The notes below the pieces were generated by a model. That model was given only the letters and a program-made list of their open reading frames with translations. It searched no databases and was not told the DNA's origin. This document shows positions 16,453-28,030 of a stretch of DNA of 64,000 nucleotides, piece by piece. Source of the stretch: Martelella mediterranea (GTDB lineage Bacteria; Pseudomonadota; Alphaproteobacteria; Rhizobiales; Rhizobiaceae); NCBI RefSeq assembly GCF_004342225.1, contig NZ_SMAR01000016.1:19957-83956 (forward strand), in the 5' to 3' direction. How positions within the stretch are numbered: the first letter of the stretch is position 1; each line of letters opens with the position of its first letter. The position numbers were made by a program, and so were the translations under genes.

Positions 16453-19400
16453 ATGTCGATTAAAGCATCAATTTATCACCTGACCCATTACAAATACGAC
16501 AAGCCCATCATTCTCGGCCCGCAGATCATCCGGCTAAAGCCCGCCGCCCATTCAAAAACCAAGGTCATCAGCCATTCTTTGAAGGTCACGCCTTCCGATC
16601 ATTTCGTTAATCTGCAGCAAGACCCTTACGGCAATTATCAGGCCCGTTTTGTCTTTCCCGAGCCGGTGACGGAGTTCAAGATCGAGGTCGATCTTGTTGC
16701 CGACATGTCGGTTTACAATCCATTCGATTTCTTCGTCGAGGAACAGGCCACAAAGTATCCGTTCGCCTATGACGACGACATTGAGGAAGACCTGTCGATC
16801 TACCGCACGCCGGAGCCGATGGGACCAGGGCTGAAAGCCTATATGGACAAACTCGATCTCAAACCCGGTCAGGGTACGGTCGATATGATTGTCGGTATCA
16901 ATGCCAGACTTCAGCACGACGTCAACTACATCATCCGCATGGAGCCGGGTGTGCAGACGCCCGAAGAGACCCTTGAACGCGCGTCCGGATCGTGCCGCGA
17001 CAGCGCATGGCTTCTCGTCCAGATTCTGCGCAATATGGGACTTGCTGCCCGTTTTGTCTCCGGCTACCTCATTCAGCTGGAACCGGACCTGAAAGCGCTC
17101 GACGGCCCTTCCGGAACAGATCATGATTTCACCGACCTTCACGCATGGGCTGAAGTTTTTCTGCCCGGCGCAGGGTGGATCGGGCTGGATGCCACATCAG
17201 GCCTTCTGACCGGCGAAAGCCATATTCCGCTGGCCGCAACACCGCATTACCGCAATGCTGCTCCGATTTCCGGTGGCTATTTCGGCGAAGCAGAGACCAC
17301 ATTCGACTTCGACATGTCGATTTCGCGCGTGGCCGAGCACCCGCGCATCACCAAACCGTTTTCAGATGAAAGCTGGAATGTACTCAATGCCCTTGGCGTT
17401 AAGGTTGACCGCATCATCGAAGAAACCGACATGCGCCTGACGATGGGCGGTGAGCCGACTTTCGTCTCGATCGATGATTTTGAAGCCGATGAGTGGAACA
17501 CCGGCGCGGTCGGGCCGACCAAACGCGGGCTCGCCGACGCACTGATCCGGCGCTTGCGCGACCGGTTCGCACCAGGTGGCTTTCTGCATTACGGTCAGGG
17601 CAAATGGTATCCCGGTGAAAGTCTGCCGCGCTGGACGTTTTCACTTTACTGGCGCAAGGATGGCGTGCCGATCTGGAACAATCAGATCCTGATTGCCCGA
17701 GAAACCAAAGATACATCCGTGGATGAAAATGATGCCGGCCGCCTGATGGAGGCCATCGCGACCGAACTGGATATTGAGCCGGATCACGTCGCGCCAGCCT
17801 TTGAAGATCCGGCAGAATGGCTGATCCGCGAAGGCAACCTTCCGGAAAATGTCGATCCGTCGAACCCGAAGCTGAAGAACGCAGAAGATCGCGCCCGCTT
17901 CGCGCGCGTGTTCGAGCGCGGGCTGACACGGCCCGCAGGCTATATTCTGCCCGTTCAGGCATGGCAGGGCCGTGCCTCCGGCGTGCGCTGGGTCTCGGAA
18001 AAGTGGAAGACGCGGCGCGGCCGGATTTTCCTGATACCGGGGGACAGCCCGGTGGGCTTCCGTCTGCCACTGGATTCCCTCGCATGGATCCCGGAATCGC
18101 AATATCCCTTCATCAATCCGCAGGATCCATCGGTCAAACGCAATCCGCTGCCGGATTACAGGCTGGATGAAGGCCGTCCGCTGCCTAAGACACAGTTCAC
18201 GCCATTCGATGAAAACCCGCAACGACCTCAGCGTGTGCCCGGACCATCCATTGGCGGTGCGGTGCGCACGGCGATTTCAGTTGAACCGCGTGACGGACGA
18301 CTTTGCGTGTTCATGCCGCCGCTGGAAACGCTGGAAGAATATCTCGATCTCGTCGCCTCAACCGAACGCGCAGCGGAAAAACTAGGTCTTCCCGTGCATA
18401 TCGAAGGCTATGCTCCCCCGGATGACGAGCGATTAAATGTAATCCGTGTCGCCCCGGACCCCGGCGTTATTGAGGTCAATGTCCACCCGGCGTCGAACTG
18501 GGACGAATGTGTCGAGACGACGACTGCCCTTTATGAGGAAGCCCGCCAGACGCGGCTGGGCGCAGACAAATTTCTGATCGATGGCCGCCATACCGGCACT
18601 GGCGGCGGCAATCACGTAGTCGTTGGCGGCGCCAATCCCGGCAACAGTCCGTTTCTCAGACGTCCCGACCTTCTGAAAAGCGTTGTGCTGCACTGGCAGC
18701 GCCATCCATCGCTTTCCTATCTGTTCTCCGGCCTGTTCATCGGCCCGACAAGTCAGGCTCCGCGCATTGACGAAGCCCGCCATGACGGGCTTTACGAGCT
18801 GGAAACGGCGATTGCGCAGATCCCACATCCGCAATCGGGCATTGCCCCGCCACTCCCCTGGGTCACCGACCGGCTGTTCCGCAATCTCCTGATTGATGTG
18901 ACGGGCAATACTCATCGCGCTGAAATCTGCATAGACAAACTGTTTTCGCCGGATGGGCCGACCGGACGTTTGGGTCTGGTGGAGTTTCGCGGCTTTGAAA
19001 TGCCGCCGAATGCCCGTATGAGCCTTGCACAGCAATTGCTCGTGCGCGCGCTTCTGGCCCGGTTCTGGAAAAATCCGGTTGATGGCAAGTTCGTGCGCTG
19101 GGGAACAGCGCTGGCAGACCGGTTCATGCTGCCGCATTACGTCTGGCAGGATTTTATGGATGTGCTGCAGGACCTTAAGGTGAATGGCCTCGATTTCCGT
19201 CCGGAGTGGTTTGAGGCACAGCTTCAATTCCGTTTCCCGTTCTTCGGCGAGGTTGAATATGAAGGCAACCGGCTGGAACTTCGTCAGGCGCTGGAGCCGT
19301 GGCATGTGATGGGCGAGCATGGTGCAATCGGCGGGACCGTGCGCTATGTCGACTCCTCCGTTGAGCGTCTGCAGGTGCGTTTGGAAAGCAATGCGCCGGA

Positions 19401-19782
19401 GCGCTACATCGTCACCTGCAATGGCCGCAAAGTGCCGCTGAAGCCGACAGAAAAATCCGGCGTTTCGGTGGCCGGTGTCCGCTTCAAGGCCTGGCAGCCT
19501 GCCTCCGGTTTGCATCCGCTTCTGCCCGTCAACTCGCCTTTGACGTTTGACATTTACGACACATGGTCGGCAAGATCGGTCGGCGGCTGCATCTATCATG
19601 TTGCACATCCGGGCGGCCGGAATTATGAGACCTTCCCGGTCAACAGCAATGAGGCCGAGGCAAGACGTCTGGCGCGGTTTGAGCCTTCAGGCCACACCGC
19701 CGGACATTATGCCGTATATCAGGATGCGCCGAATGCGGAGTTTCCGCTGACGCTCGACCTGAGGCGGCCGGCAGGGCTTTAA
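16453..19782 (+). CDS. Transglutaminase-like protease domain fused to DUF2126
   Basis: A 1109-residue protein. Residues 1-100 form the bacterial transglutaminase N-terminal domain ([21 protein letters not shown]). The core domain carries an intact papain-like triad: Cys181 in [10 protein letters not shown], His230 in DLHAWAEVF and Asp246 in GLDATSG. About 290-1100 is DUF2126, recognised by [30 protein letters not shown] and [14 protein letters not shown]2126 has been proposed to be a glutamine-synthetase-like amide ligase. The start is chosen at MSIKASIY, behind AAGGA, rather than an ATG nine codons upstream. The next gene starts directly after the stop. The cluster likely makes or processes an amide-linked peptide; the substrate is unknown. 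Confidence 0.9.
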   Translation: MSIKASIYHLTHYKYDKPIILGPQIIRLKPAAHSKTKVISHSLKVTPSDHFVNLQQDPYGNYQARFVFPEPVTEFKIEVDLVADMSVYNPFDFFVEEQATKYPFAYDDDIEEDLSIYRTPEPMGPGLKAYMDKLDLKPGQGTVDMIVGINARLQHDVNYIIRMEPGVQTPEETLERASGSCRDSAWLLVQILRNMGLAARFVSGYLIQLEPDLKALDGPSGTDHDFTDLHAWAEVFLPGAGWIGLDATSGLLTGESHIPLAATPHYRNAAPISGGYFGEAETTFDFDMSISRVAEHPRITKPFSDESWNVLNALGVKVDRIIEETDMRLTMGGEPTFVSIDDFEADEWNTGAVGPTKRGLADALIRRLRDRFAPGGFLHYGQGKWYPGESLPRWTFSLYWRKDGVPIWNNQILIARETKDTSVDENDAGRLMEAIATELDIEPDHVAPAFEDPAEWLIREGNLPENVDPSNPKLKNAEDRARFARVFERGLTRPAGYILPVQAWQGRASGVRWVSEKWKTRRGRIFLIPGDSPVGFRLPLDSLAWIPESQYPFINPQDPSVKRNPLPDYRLDEGRPLPKTQFTPFDENPQRPQRVPGPSIGGAVRTAISVEPRDGRLCVFMPPLETLEEYLDLVASTERAAEKLGLPVHIEGYAPPDDERLNVIRVAPDPGVIEVNVHPASNWDECVETTTALYEEARQTRLGADKFLIDGRHTGTGGGNHVVVGGANPGNSPFLRRPDLLKSVVLHWQRHPSLSYLFSGLFIGPTSQAPRIDEARHDGLYELETAIAQIPHPQSGIAPPLPWVTDRLFRNLLIDVTGNTHRAEICIDKLFSPDGPTGRLGLVEFRGFEMPPNARMSLAQQLLVRALLARFWKNPVDGKFVRWGTALADRFMLPHYVWQDFMDVLQDLKVNGLDFRPEWFEAQLQFRFPFFGEVEYEGNRLELRQALEPWHVMGEHGAIGGTVRYVDSSVERLQVRLESNAPERYIVTCNGRKVPLKPTEKSGVSVAGVRFKAWQPASGLHPLLPVNSPLTFDIYDTWSARSVGGCIYHVAHPGGRNYETFPVNSNEAEARRLARFEPSGHTAGHYAVYQDAPNAEFPLTLDLRRPAGL

Positions 19783-22218
19783 ATGGTGCGAAACAGGGCG
19801 GATCTCTCCGCCGATCTGGATATAGCTGACGAGGCGGCGGAGGCAGAACCCGCGATCGCCTGGAACGCAAGGGATTACAAACCCCTGCCCGGTGTCCCCG
19901 ATGAGATGATGGACGCCGCAGGGGATGTGCGCCCGGTGTGGAAGCCTTTTCTGAATACCCTTTCCGGCATGACATCCGACGATCTGGCCGAGCGCTTTGC
20001 CCGTGCTGACCGCTACCTGCGCGATGCCGGCGTGTTTTACCGGGCTTATGACGGGCAGGACGAAACCCGGTCATGGCCGTTTTCGCACATTCCGGTCATC
20101 ATCGATGACAAGGAATGGCAGTCACTGGCGGAAGGCCTTCGCCAGCGCGCTGATCTTCTCGAAGCGATGATGGCTGACTTTTACGGTGAAAACCAGCTTG
20201 TCTCGGAAGGCTTTGTGCCGCCGTCTCTTGTCGCGGGCAACAGCGAATTTCTGCGTCCGCTTGTTGGTGTTGATCCGCCGGGCGGTCATTTCCTGCATTT
20301 CATCTCATTTGAGATCGGACGTGGCCCCAACGGCAAATGGTGGGTGCTGGCCGACCGGGCCCAGGCACCATCCGGCGCAGGCTTTGCGCTTGAAAACCGG
20401 GTGGCGGCGGCGCGCTCCTTCTCCGGTATTTACAGTGACATGCATGTGCGCCGTGTTGCCTCGTTCTTCGGCGCTTTTCGTGATGCACTCCAGTCCGACC
20501 TTTTAGGCGGCGATGGCCGGATCGGCGTTCTGACGCCCGGCCCCGCCAACGAAACCTACTATGAACATGCCTATATTGCGCGTTACCTTGGCATCTCACT
20601 GCTTGAGGGCGAAGACCTTGTTGTCGTAAATGACAAACTGATGGTGCGCACTGTGGCTGGCCCTATGCCGGTCAGCGTCCTCTGGCGCAGATTGGATGCC
20701 AGTTTTACCGATCCGCTGGAGCTCAATCAAAGTTCCAGACTGGGAACACCAGGCATGGTGCAGGCCATCCGGGCTGGCAATCTGACGATGGTCAATGCAT
20801 TGGGGTCCGGCATCCTTGAAACGCGCGCACTGCTGGCGTTTCTGCCATCTCTCAGCCGCCGTCTTCTGAATGAAGACCTGAAGATTCCGTCGATCGCGAC
20901 ATGGTGGTGCGGACAGGAACAAGAGCGCAGTCACGTCGCAGACCATCTGGACCGAATGGTAATCGGCCCGGCCTATTCGCGCATGCCATTCTTCGATGAC
21001 GCCGGACAATCCTTTACCGGAGAAAAACTGAGAGCCCGCAGGCCCGGTGCAGTTGAACGCTGGCTTAAGCAGTACGGTTCAGGCCTCGTCGGGCAGGAGG
21101 CGGTGACATTGTCGACCGCTCCGGCTTTCGTTGATGGCAGGCTGAAACCGCATCCGTTCTCGCTGCGGGTTTTTGCCGCCCGCACGCGTGATGGCTGGCG
21201 GATCATGCCCGGCGGCTTTGCCCGGATCGGTGCGAGTGACGACGTCACAGCCATGGCGATGCAGCAGGGCGGCCGCGCCGCCGATGTCTGGGTGGTCAGT
21301 GACACGCCCGTGGCGCGCCCGACACTGCTGACCCAGGAAAGCCGCGTGCCGCGCCACAAACCCGCGAACCTGCCAAGCCGAGCTGCCGACAACCTGTTCT
21401 GGCTTGGCCGCTACATTGAACGGGCTGAAGGAAATCTGCGGATATTGCGGGCATGGCACGGCCGTTTTGCCGAGGTCGATGACCGCGAACAACCGCTTCT
21501 GGCGCAGGTCGAAGCCTATCTTGGTAAGACCGGCATAGACCTTGATGATGGCGCGCTTCCGCCAAGCCTGCTGCGCGATATCGACAGTGCCGTCTTTTCA
21601 GCCGGCAACATCCGCGACCGCTTCTCACCGGATGGCTGGCTGGCACTGACTGACCTTTCCAAATCTGCCCGCCGCTTCGTCGATGTGGTTCAGCCCGGAG
21701 ATGATGCAGCCCACGCGGCAACAGTGCTGTTGCGCAAACTGGCCGGTTTTGCCGGGCTTGTGCATGAGAACATGTATCGTTCAACCGGCTGGCGGTTTCT
21801 GTCCATCGGCCGTTATCTCGAGCGCGGCCTTCATATGACGAGACTTCTGGGCGAACTTTCCGGCGAGGATGCCCCGGACGGTGCCTTCGATATCCTGCTG
21901 GAAATCGGCGACAACGTGATGACGCATCGGCGACATTACAACGTCAACACAGATCGTCTCACGATCACGGACCTTCTGGCGCTGGATCCGCAAAACCCGC
22001 GCTCCGTATTGTTTCAACTGAATGCCATCCTGGCGGAAGTCGAACGACTGCCTGACCGCAATTCTCACGTTCAGATGTCGCCGCTCAATCGTGAAACCAT
22101 GCGCCTTCAGGCCGGATTGGCCGTTATGACAGCCGACACCGTTTCAGCCGATGACTATGCCCGCCTCGTCAACGATCTAGAAGCGCTGTCAGACTGTCTG
22201 GCACAGAACTATCTTTGA
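19783..22218 (+). CDS. Circularly permuted ATP-grasp protein fused to alpha-E domain
   Basis: An 811-residue fusion. Residues of about 60-500 are the circularly permuted ATP-grasp region (old DUF404/DUF407), with VDPPGGHFLHFISFEIGRGP, GPANETYYEHAYIARYLGI and IPSIATWWCGQ. From about 532 the alpha-E domain (old DUF403) begins with SRAADNLFWLGRYIERAEGN. ATP-grasp enzymes of this group are predicted carboxylate-amine ligases; the alpha-E domain always travels with them. The ATG follows the previous stop codon with no gap, and the next gene begins 6 bases after this stop. In many genomes these two domains are separate genes. Function is predicted only. Confidence 0.9.
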   Translation: MVRNRADLSADLDIADEAAEAEPAIAWNARDYKPLPGVPDEMMDAAGDVRPVWKPFLNTLSGMTSDDLAERFARADRYLRDAGVFYRAYDGQDETRSWPFSHIPVIIDDKEWQSLAEGLRQRADLLEAMMADFYGENQLVSEGFVPPSLVAGNSEFLRPLVGVDPPGGHFLHFISFEIGRGPNGKWWVLADRAQAPSGAGFALENRVAAARSFSGIYSDMHVRRVASFFGAFRDALQSDLLGGDGRIGVLTPGPANETYYEHAYIARYLGISLLEGEDLVVVNDKLMVRTVAGPMPVSVLWRRLDASFTDPLELNQSSRLGTPGMVQAIRAGNLTMVNALGSGILETRALLAFLPSLSRRLLNEDLKIPSIATWWCGQEQERSHVADHLDRMVIGPAYSRMPFFDDAGQSFTGEKLRARRPGAVERWLKQYGSGLVGQEAVTLSTAPAFVDGRLKPHPFSLRVFAARTRDGWRIMPGGFARIGASDDVTAMAMQQGGRAADVWVVSDTPVARPTLLTQESRVPRHKPANLPSRAADNLFWLGRYIERAEGNLRILRAWHGRFAEVDDREQPLLAQVEAYLGKTGIDLDDGALPPSLLRDIDSAVFSAGNIRDRFSPDGWLALTDLSKSARRFVDVVQPGDDAAHAATVLLRKLAGFAGLVHENMYRSTGWRFLSIGRYLERGLHMTRLLGELSGEDAPDGAFDILLEIGDNVMTHRRHYNVNTDRLTITDLLALDPQNPRSVLFQLNAILAEVERLPDRNSHVQMSPLNRETMRLQAGLAVMTADTVSADDYARLVNDLEALSDCLAQNYL

Positions 22219-22224
22219 GGGACC

Positions 22225-23100
22225 ATGCTGTACGACCTTTCCCTGAAGATGGAATATCATTACGACACGCCGGCCTCGCTGGCCCGGCATATAACGCGCG
22301 TTCTGCCGCTCGCTTCCACGCCGCGCCAGCGCATTATCGCCGGACATGTCTCGTTTGATCCGAAACCAACGGAAGAGCGTGGTTTCACCGACTTTTTCGG
22401 CCACCCCGCCATCGCAACGTTGATCACGCCGCCACATGACCGCTTCGAAATCAGTATGAAAGCCCGCGTTCAGGTTGATGCCCCGCGCATGACATTTGAA
22501 CTGGCACCATCCGCTGAGCAGCTGCGGGAAGAATATGAACGGGTCATGGATCTCGGCCCGGACTCGCCGCACCATTTCTTAAGTGTCAGCCCGCGCATTC
22601 CGTTCAATCGCGCAATCGCGGCTTATGGATACGCATGCTTCAAACCCGCAGCGAGCGTTCATCAGATTGCAAGCGCTTTGTGCGCACGGATTTTCGAAGA
22701 TTTCACCTATGACAGCGAGGCAACGACCGTTGACAGCACGCCTGCAGAGGCATTCACCTTAAAACGCGGGGTCTGTCAGGACTTTACGCATGTGATGATT
22801 TCAGCCCTCCGGGCACTTGGAATTCCGGCAGGCTATGTCAGTGGCTACCTTCGCACTATACCGCCGCCCGGCAAGCCACGGCTGGAAGGCGCTGATGCCA
22901 TGCATGCATGGGTCCGGGTCTGGTGCGGCGCATCAGCTGGCTGGATCGAATTTGATCCGACCAATAATATCGAAGCAGGTGCCGATCATATCGTCGTGGG
23001 TTACGGGCGCGACTATTCTGATGTCGCTCCTGTCGTCGGTGTCATGAAGACCTATGGCGAGCATCAGGCCACTCAGGCAGTGGACGTCATTCCGGTCTGA
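22225..23100 (+). CDS. Transglutaminase-like cysteine protease family protein
   Basis: A 291-residue stand-alone transglutaminase-fold protein, third gene of the amide-ligase cluster. The N-terminal domain has MEYHYDTPASLARHITRVLPL. The triad is complete: Cys184 in KRGVCQDFTH, His227 in DAMHAWVRVW and Asp244 in EFDPTNN. These proteins are more likely peptidases or amidases than cross-linkers. The relatives of this cluster in other bacteria often include the proteasome-like Anbu peptidase; none is encoded in this window. No signal peptide is evident, so action in the cytoplasm is likely. Confidence 0.9.
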   Translation: MLYDLSLKMEYHYDTPASLARHITRVLPLASTPRQRIIAGHVSFDPKPTEERGFTDFFGHPAIATLITPPHDRFEISMKARVQVDAPRMTFELAPSAEQLREEYERVMDLGPDSPHHFLSVSPRIPFNRAIAAYGYACFKPAASVHQIASALCARIFEDFTYDSEATTVDSTPAEAFTLKRGVCQDFTHVMISALRALGIPAGYVSGYLRTIPPPGKPRLEGADAMHAWVRVWCGASAGWIEFDPTNNIEAGADHIVVGYGRDYSDVAPVVGVMKTYGEHQATQAVDVIPV

Positions 23101-23344
23101 CAGGAATGCCAGAAAAGTTACAACTCTGGCACAGTGGTTCCACTGGTGCAGGGCGTGACGGCGCATTTTTGTTGCTGTAAAAATTAATTTCCCTTGTTTC
23201 ACATCGCTTTATTGCAAGTGCGTCACATCAGTGCATAAACTGTGAAGCATAAGGCCGGACAAGTGACCCGACTTATTCCCGGCTGATTAGTACTTTATGG
23301 CAGACGATCTCAATTTTAACCGCGCTTTTTAACGGAAACCACCG

Positions 23345-25804
23345 ATGAGCAAAGTTACGAATCCCGACCTCCCTCTGCCCGCACCCCGCGCCAACGACGC
23401 TCAGGGACTTGCTGCTTCCATTCTCGAAAAGCTGACCTATGAAGTGGGCAAGGACACAATTGTCGCCCGCCCGCATGACTGGCTGCGCGCAATCAGCCTT
23501 GCCGTGCGTGACCGCATCATCGACAACTGGATGGAATCGACACGCAGAACTTACGAAGACGGTTCAAAACGCGTTTATTACCTCTCGCTCGAATTTCTTA
23601 TCGGACGGCTTCTGCGCGATTCAATCTCTAACCTTGAACTGATGGAAGAGATTAATGAGGCCCTTGAACAGATGGGCGTCAGCCTGGTCGAAATCGCACA
23701 ACTGGAGCCAGACGCAGCGCTCGGAAATGGCGGCCTTGGCAGGCTCGCCGCCTGCTTCATGGAAAGCCTGGCGACGGTTGATGTTCCCGCCTATGGTTAC
23801 GGAATTCGCTATGTGAACGGACTATTCCGGCAGGAAATCGCCGATGGCTGGCAGGTCGAGCTTCCCGAGAACTGGCTTGCGCATGGCAATCCCTGGGAGT
23901 TCCACCGCCGCGAAAGCACATATGAGATCAATTTTGGTGGCAAAGTCGATATTATCGAGGAAGGTGGCAAAGAGCCACGCTATGAATGGAAGCCTTCCGA
24001 ACGCATGATTGCCGAGGCCTATGACACACCGGTTGTTGGCTGGCGGGCAAAGCGCGTGAATACGCTTCGCCTCTGGTCGGCTGACCCGATCGACCCGATA
24101 CTTCTCGACAAATTCAATGCCGGTGACCATATCGGCGCTCTGGAAGAAAGCACAAAGGCAGAAACACTAACCCGCGTGCTTTACCCCGCCGATGCCAACG
24201 AGGCCGGGCAGGAGCTGCGCCTGCGCCAGGAATACTTCTTCTCCTCGGCATCGCTGCAGGACATCCTCCGCCGCCACGTGGAACAGTTCGGCGATCTTTC
24301 GCTTCTGCCGGAAAAAGTCGCAATCCACATGAACGATACGCATCCGTCGATCGCTGTCGTTGAGCTGATGCGACTGCTGATCGACATTCATGGCGTCGAG
24401 TTCGACACCGCCTGGGACCTGACCACGCGAACGTTTGCCTATACCAACCACACGCTGCTGCCTGAGGCCCTAGAAAGCTGGCCTGTACCGCTGTTTGAAC
24501 GGCTGTTTCCGCGGCATATGCAGCTCGTTTATGCGATCAACGCAAAAATCCTGCTTTCAGCCCGCAAGGAAGCAGGAACCGATGATGACGCCATTCGCCA
24601 GATTTCTCTGATTGATGAAGGTGGCCAGCGCCGCGTGCGCATGGGCAATCTCGCCTTCCTCGGTTCGCACAGCGTCAACGGTGTTTCGGCATTGCATACG
24701 GAACTGATGAAAGACACGGTGTTCTACAATCTGCACCGCCTTCATCCGGATCGCATCAACAACAAGACCAACGGCATTACGCCGCGTCGCTGGCTGAAAG
24801 AATGCAACCCGGGCCTGACCGGCCTTATTCGTGAATCAATCGGCGATGCATTTCTGGATGATACGGAAAAGCTTCAGGCTCTTAATGATCTGGCCGAAGA
24901 TTCCAGCTTCCAGGAGCGCTTCGCTGAAATCAAATATCAAAACAAGGTCAAACTCTCGAACCTTGTCGGTGAACGGCTTGGCACCCGCATAGATCCGGCA
25001 GCGATGTTTGATATTCAGATCAAGCGCATTCACGAATATAAGCGCCAGCTTCTGAACATCATTGAAGCGATTGCCCTATACGATCAGATCCGGTCGCATC
25101 CGGAAATGGAATGGGTGCCGCGCGTCAAGCTTTTCGCGGGCAAGGCAGCACCGAGTTACCACAATGCCAAGCTGATCATCAAACTGGCCAATGATGTCGC
25201 CAGGGTCATCAACAATGACCCGGCGGTGCGTGGTCTTCTGAAGATCGTGTTCATTCCGAACTATAACGTCTCCACAGCGGAAGTGATGATCCCGGCTGCG
25301 GACCTGTCTGAACAGATTTCGACAGCCGGTATGGAAGCGTCAGGCACAGGTAATATGAAATTCGCCCTGAACGGCGCACTCACGATCGGCACACTGGATG
25401 GTGCCAACGTCGAAATGCGAGACTGGGTCGGCGAGGAAAATATGGTGATCTTCGGTCTGACGGCTGAGGAAGTCGAAAAGGCTCGCGCAGACGGCCACAA
25501 CCCACGTCAGATCATCGAGTCCTCTAAAGAACTCTCGCAGGCCCTTTCAGCCATTGCCTCAGGCGTTTTCTCACACGATGACCCGGGCCGCTACACCGAC
25601 CTCATTGGCGGTCTTTATGATCATGACTGGTTCATGGTTGCTGCTGATTTCGATGCCTTTGCTGCAGCACAGCGTGAAGTCGACACGATCTGGAACGATC
25701 GTACCTTATGGAACGTTAAGGCAATTCGAAACACTGCGCGCATGGGATGGTTCTCGTCTGACCGGACGATCAGGGAGTATGCGCGCGACATCTGGAGAGC
25801 GTGA
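23345..25804 (+). CDS. glgP: Glycogen/maltodextrin phosphorylase
   Basis: Releases glucose-1-phosphate from the non-reducing ends of glycogen, using pyridoxal phosphate. The 819 residues match the family length. The PLP-lysine signature EASGTGNMKFALNGALTIGT is intact, with RIHEYKRQLLN, GNGGLGRLAACFMES and MNDTHPSIAVVELMR in the expected order. It is the first gene of the glycogen operon. The 244 bases upstream hold its promoter region, but I could not identify a specific regulator site. Its TGA overlaps the glgB ATG by one base. Confidence 0.96.
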   Translation: MSKVTNPDLPLPAPRANDAQGLAASILEKLTYEVGKDTIVARPHDWLRAISLAVRDRIIDNWMESTRRTYEDGSKRVYYLSLEFLIGRLLRDSISNLELMEEINEALEQMGVSLVEIAQLEPDAALGNGGLGRLAACFMESLATVDVPAYGYGIRYVNGLFRQEIADGWQVELPENWLAHGNPWEFHRRESTYEINFGGKVDIIEEGGKEPRYEWKPSERMIAEAYDTPVVGWRAKRVNTLRLWSADPIDPILLDKFNAGDHIGALEESTKAETLTRVLYPADANEAGQELRLRQEYFFSSASLQDILRRHVEQFGDLSLLPEKVAIHMNDTHPSIAVVELMRLLIDIHGVEFDTAWDLTTRTFAYTNHTLLPEALESWPVPLFERLFPRHMQLVYAINAKILLSARKEAGTDDDAIRQISLIDEGGQRRVRMGNLAFLGSHSVNGVSALHTELMKDTVFYNLHRLHPDRINNKTNGITPRRWLKECNPGLTGLIRESIGDAFLDDTEKLQALNDLAEDSSFQERFAEIKYQNKVKLSNLVGERLGTRIDPAAMFDIQIKRIHEYKRQLLNIIEAIALYDQIRSHPEMEWVPRVKLFAGKAAPSYHNAKLIIKLANDVARVINNDPAVRGLLKIVFIPNYNVSTAEVMIPAADLSEQISTAGMEASGTGNMKFALNGALTIGTLDGANVEMRDWVGEENMVIFGLTAEEVEKARADGHNPRQIIESSKELSQALSAIASGVFSHDDPGRYTDLIGGLYDHDWFMVAADFDAFAAAQREVDTIWNDRTLWNVKAIRNTARMGWFSSDRTIREYARDIWRA

Positions 25805-28014
25805 TGAAATTGCCGGAATCCAATAATCCGGACGGCGGGCGGGGCCATGCCCCGCCTCGGGAGGAAATCGAGAGTATTCTGAACGCGACCCACGGGAATG
25901 CGTTTTCCGTGCTCGGCATCCAGGACACAGGAACGGCACATGTAGCCCGATGTTTTCTGCCCGGTGCTGAAAGCGTTGAAGCTTTCGATCTGAAAGGTTC
26001 CCCAATCGGTAAACTTGATCGGATCGACGATTCAGGTTTTTTCTCAGGACCAGTCTCAGTTGAAGGATTTGTACCGATCCGTTTTCATGCGAAGCGCGGC
26101 GGTGACGAATGGGATGTGACAGACCCTTATAGCTTCTGGCCCGTACTCGGCCCGATGGATGATTATTTTGTTCGCGAAGGGTCGCACCTCAGACTGTTCG
26201 ATAAACTTGGCGCACGCCCGATTACTCATCAGGGCGTGGACGGATTTCATTTCGCTGTCTGGGCACCCAACGCAAGACGTGTATCCGTCGTCGGCGACTT
26301 CAACGGCTGGGATGGTCGCCGCCATATGATGCGGTTTCGTACCGATTCAGGCGTCTGGGAGATTTTCGCTCCCGACGTAAAGCCCGGCTCGGCGTATAAA
26401 TTCGAGATCATCGGCGCGGACGGAACATTGCTGCCGCTTAAGGCAGACCCTTTTGCCCGCCGCTCGGAACTTCGTCCACAGACCGCTTCGATCACTGCGA
26501 AGGATCTGGAACAGGAATGGAACGACGAAGCCCACCGTGAGCACTGGTCAACCTGCGACCGGCGCCGCGAGCCAATTTCGATTTATGAAGTTCACGCCGG
26601 TTCATGGCAACGCGGCGATGATGGTTCTTTTTTGAGTTGGGACGAACTGGCAGACCGGCTGATCCCCTATTGTGCCGATATGGGTTTCACCCACATCGAA
26701 TTCCTCCCGGTTTCAGAGTACCCCTACGATCCCTCATGGGGCTATCAGACGACGGGGCTTTATACGCCAACGGCGCGTTTTGGAGAACCGGAAGGCTTTG
26801 CCCGATTTGTCAATGGCTGCCATAAGGTTGGTCTTGGTGTGATCCTGGATTGGGTCCCGGCACATTTCCCGACAGATCAGCATGGCCTGAAGTGGTTTGA
26901 CGGCACAGCGCTCTATGAACATGCTGATCCGCGGCAGGGCTTTCACCCTGACTGGAACACTGCGATCTACAATTTCGGGCGCACGGAAGTCGCGTCATTC
27001 CTGTTGAACAATGCGCTCTACTGGGGTGAAAAATTCCACGTCGATGGCCTGCGTGTCGATGCTGTAGCCTCCATGCTCTACCTCGACTACTCCCGCAAAC
27101 ACGGCGAATGGGTGCCGAATGAATATGGCGGGAATGAAAACCTCGGCGCTGTCCGGTTCATTCAGGAAACCAACAAGGCGGTTTACGGTCAGCATCCGGA
27201 AATGATGACGATTGCCGAGGAATCAACGGCGTGGCCAAAGGTTTCCCAGCCGGTGCATGAAGGGGGACTTGGTTTCGGTTTCAAGTGGAATATGGGTTTC
27301 ATGCATGACACCCTTTCCTATTTTGCCCGCGAGCCGATTTTCCGCAAACATCACCATCAGGAAATCACTTTCGGCCTGCTTTACGCGTTTTCGGAAAACT
27401 ACGTTCTGCCGCTTTCACATGACGAGGTCGTGCATGGAAAAGGGTCTCTGATCGCAAAGATGCCGGGAGACGACTGGCAGAAATTCGCCAATCTCAAAGC
27501 CTATTACGCATTCATGTGGGGGTATCCGGGCAAGAAGCTTCTTTTCATGGGGCAGGAATTTGCCCAATGGAGCGAATGGAGCGAAGCACGGGGCCTGGAC
27601 TGGAACCTGCTGCAATATCAGACTCATGAAGGCATCCGGCGGCTGGTGCGTGACCTCAACTTCACTTACCGCGCCAAACCGGCTCTTCATGCCCGTGATT
27701 GCGAACCCGAGGGCTTCGAATGGGTCATCGTCGATGATGCCGATAACTCCGTCTTCGCCTGGCAGCGCAAGGCGCCCGGTGAAAAGCCTGTTATTATCGT
27801 ATGCAATCTGACGCCGGTGCCCCGCGAGGGCTACCATGTACCGCTTCCCAAAGCCGGTATCTGGCGTGAAATTCTCAATACCGACGCCGAAATCTATGGC
27901 GGCAGCGGAATGGGCAATGGCGGGCGCGTACGCGCAGATCTCCATGATAATGGCTCGATCACTGCCGGCCTGACCTTGCCGCCGCTTGCGACCATCATGC
28001 TGGAACCGGAATGA
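25804..28014 (+). CDS. glgB: 1,4-alpha-glucan branching enzyme
   Basis: Introduces alpha-1,6 branches into glycogen. From the ATG overlapping the glgP stop the protein has 736 residues. There is an N-terminal CBM48 region ([20 protein letters not shown]) followed by the GH13 barrel: DWVPAHFP, the nucleophile aspartate in [10 protein letters not shown], the acid glutamate in [10 protein letters not shown], and [13 protein letters not shown] carrying the third catalytic aspartate. GGAG lies just upstream. A GTG one codon earlier is in frame. The gene order glgP-glgB-glgC-glgA-pgm is the one known from Agrobacterium. Confidence 0.96.
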   Translation: MKLPESNNPDGGRGHAPPREEIESILNATHGNAFSVLGIQDTGTAHVARCFLPGAESVEAFDLKGSPIGKLDRIDDSGFFSGPVSVEGFVPIRFHAKRGGDEWDVTDPYSFWPVLGPMDDYFVREGSHLRLFDKLGARPITHQGVDGFHFAVWAPNARRVSVVGDFNGWDGRRHMMRFRTDSGVWEIFAPDVKPGSAYKFEIIGADGTLLPLKADPFARRSELRPQTASITAKDLEQEWNDEAHREHWSTCDRRREPISIYEVHAGSWQRGDDGSFLSWDELADRLIPYCADMGFTHIEFLPVSEYPYDPSWGYQTTGLYTPTARFGEPEGFARFVNGCHKVGLGVILDWVPAHFPTDQHGLKWFDGTALYEHADPRQGFHPDWNTAIYNFGRTEVASFLLNNALYWGEKFHVDGLRVDAVASMLYLDYSRKHGEWVPNEYGGNENLGAVRFIQETNKAVYGQHPEMMTIAEESTAWPKVSQPVHEGGLGFGFKWNMGFMHDTLSYFAREPIFRKHHHQEITFGLLYAFSENYVLPLSHDEVVHGKGSLIAKMPGDDWQKFANLKAYYAFMWGYPGKKLLFMGQEFAQWSEWSEARGLDWNLLQYQTHEGIRRLVRDLNFTYRAKPALHARDCEPEGFEWVIVDDADNSVFAWQRKAPGEKPVIIVCNLTPVPREGYHVPLPKAGIWREILNTDAEIYGGSGMGNGGRVRADLHDNGSITAGLTLPPLATIMLEPE

Positions 28015-28030
28015 AAAGTGGGAGGGAAGG

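Noticed and set aside
18433..19608. A 391-codon open frame on the minus strand
   Set aside because: It is antisense to the DUF2126 coding sequence, lacks family motifs and has no promoter or ribosome-binding site of its own; long antisense frames are common in GC-rich third-position genes.
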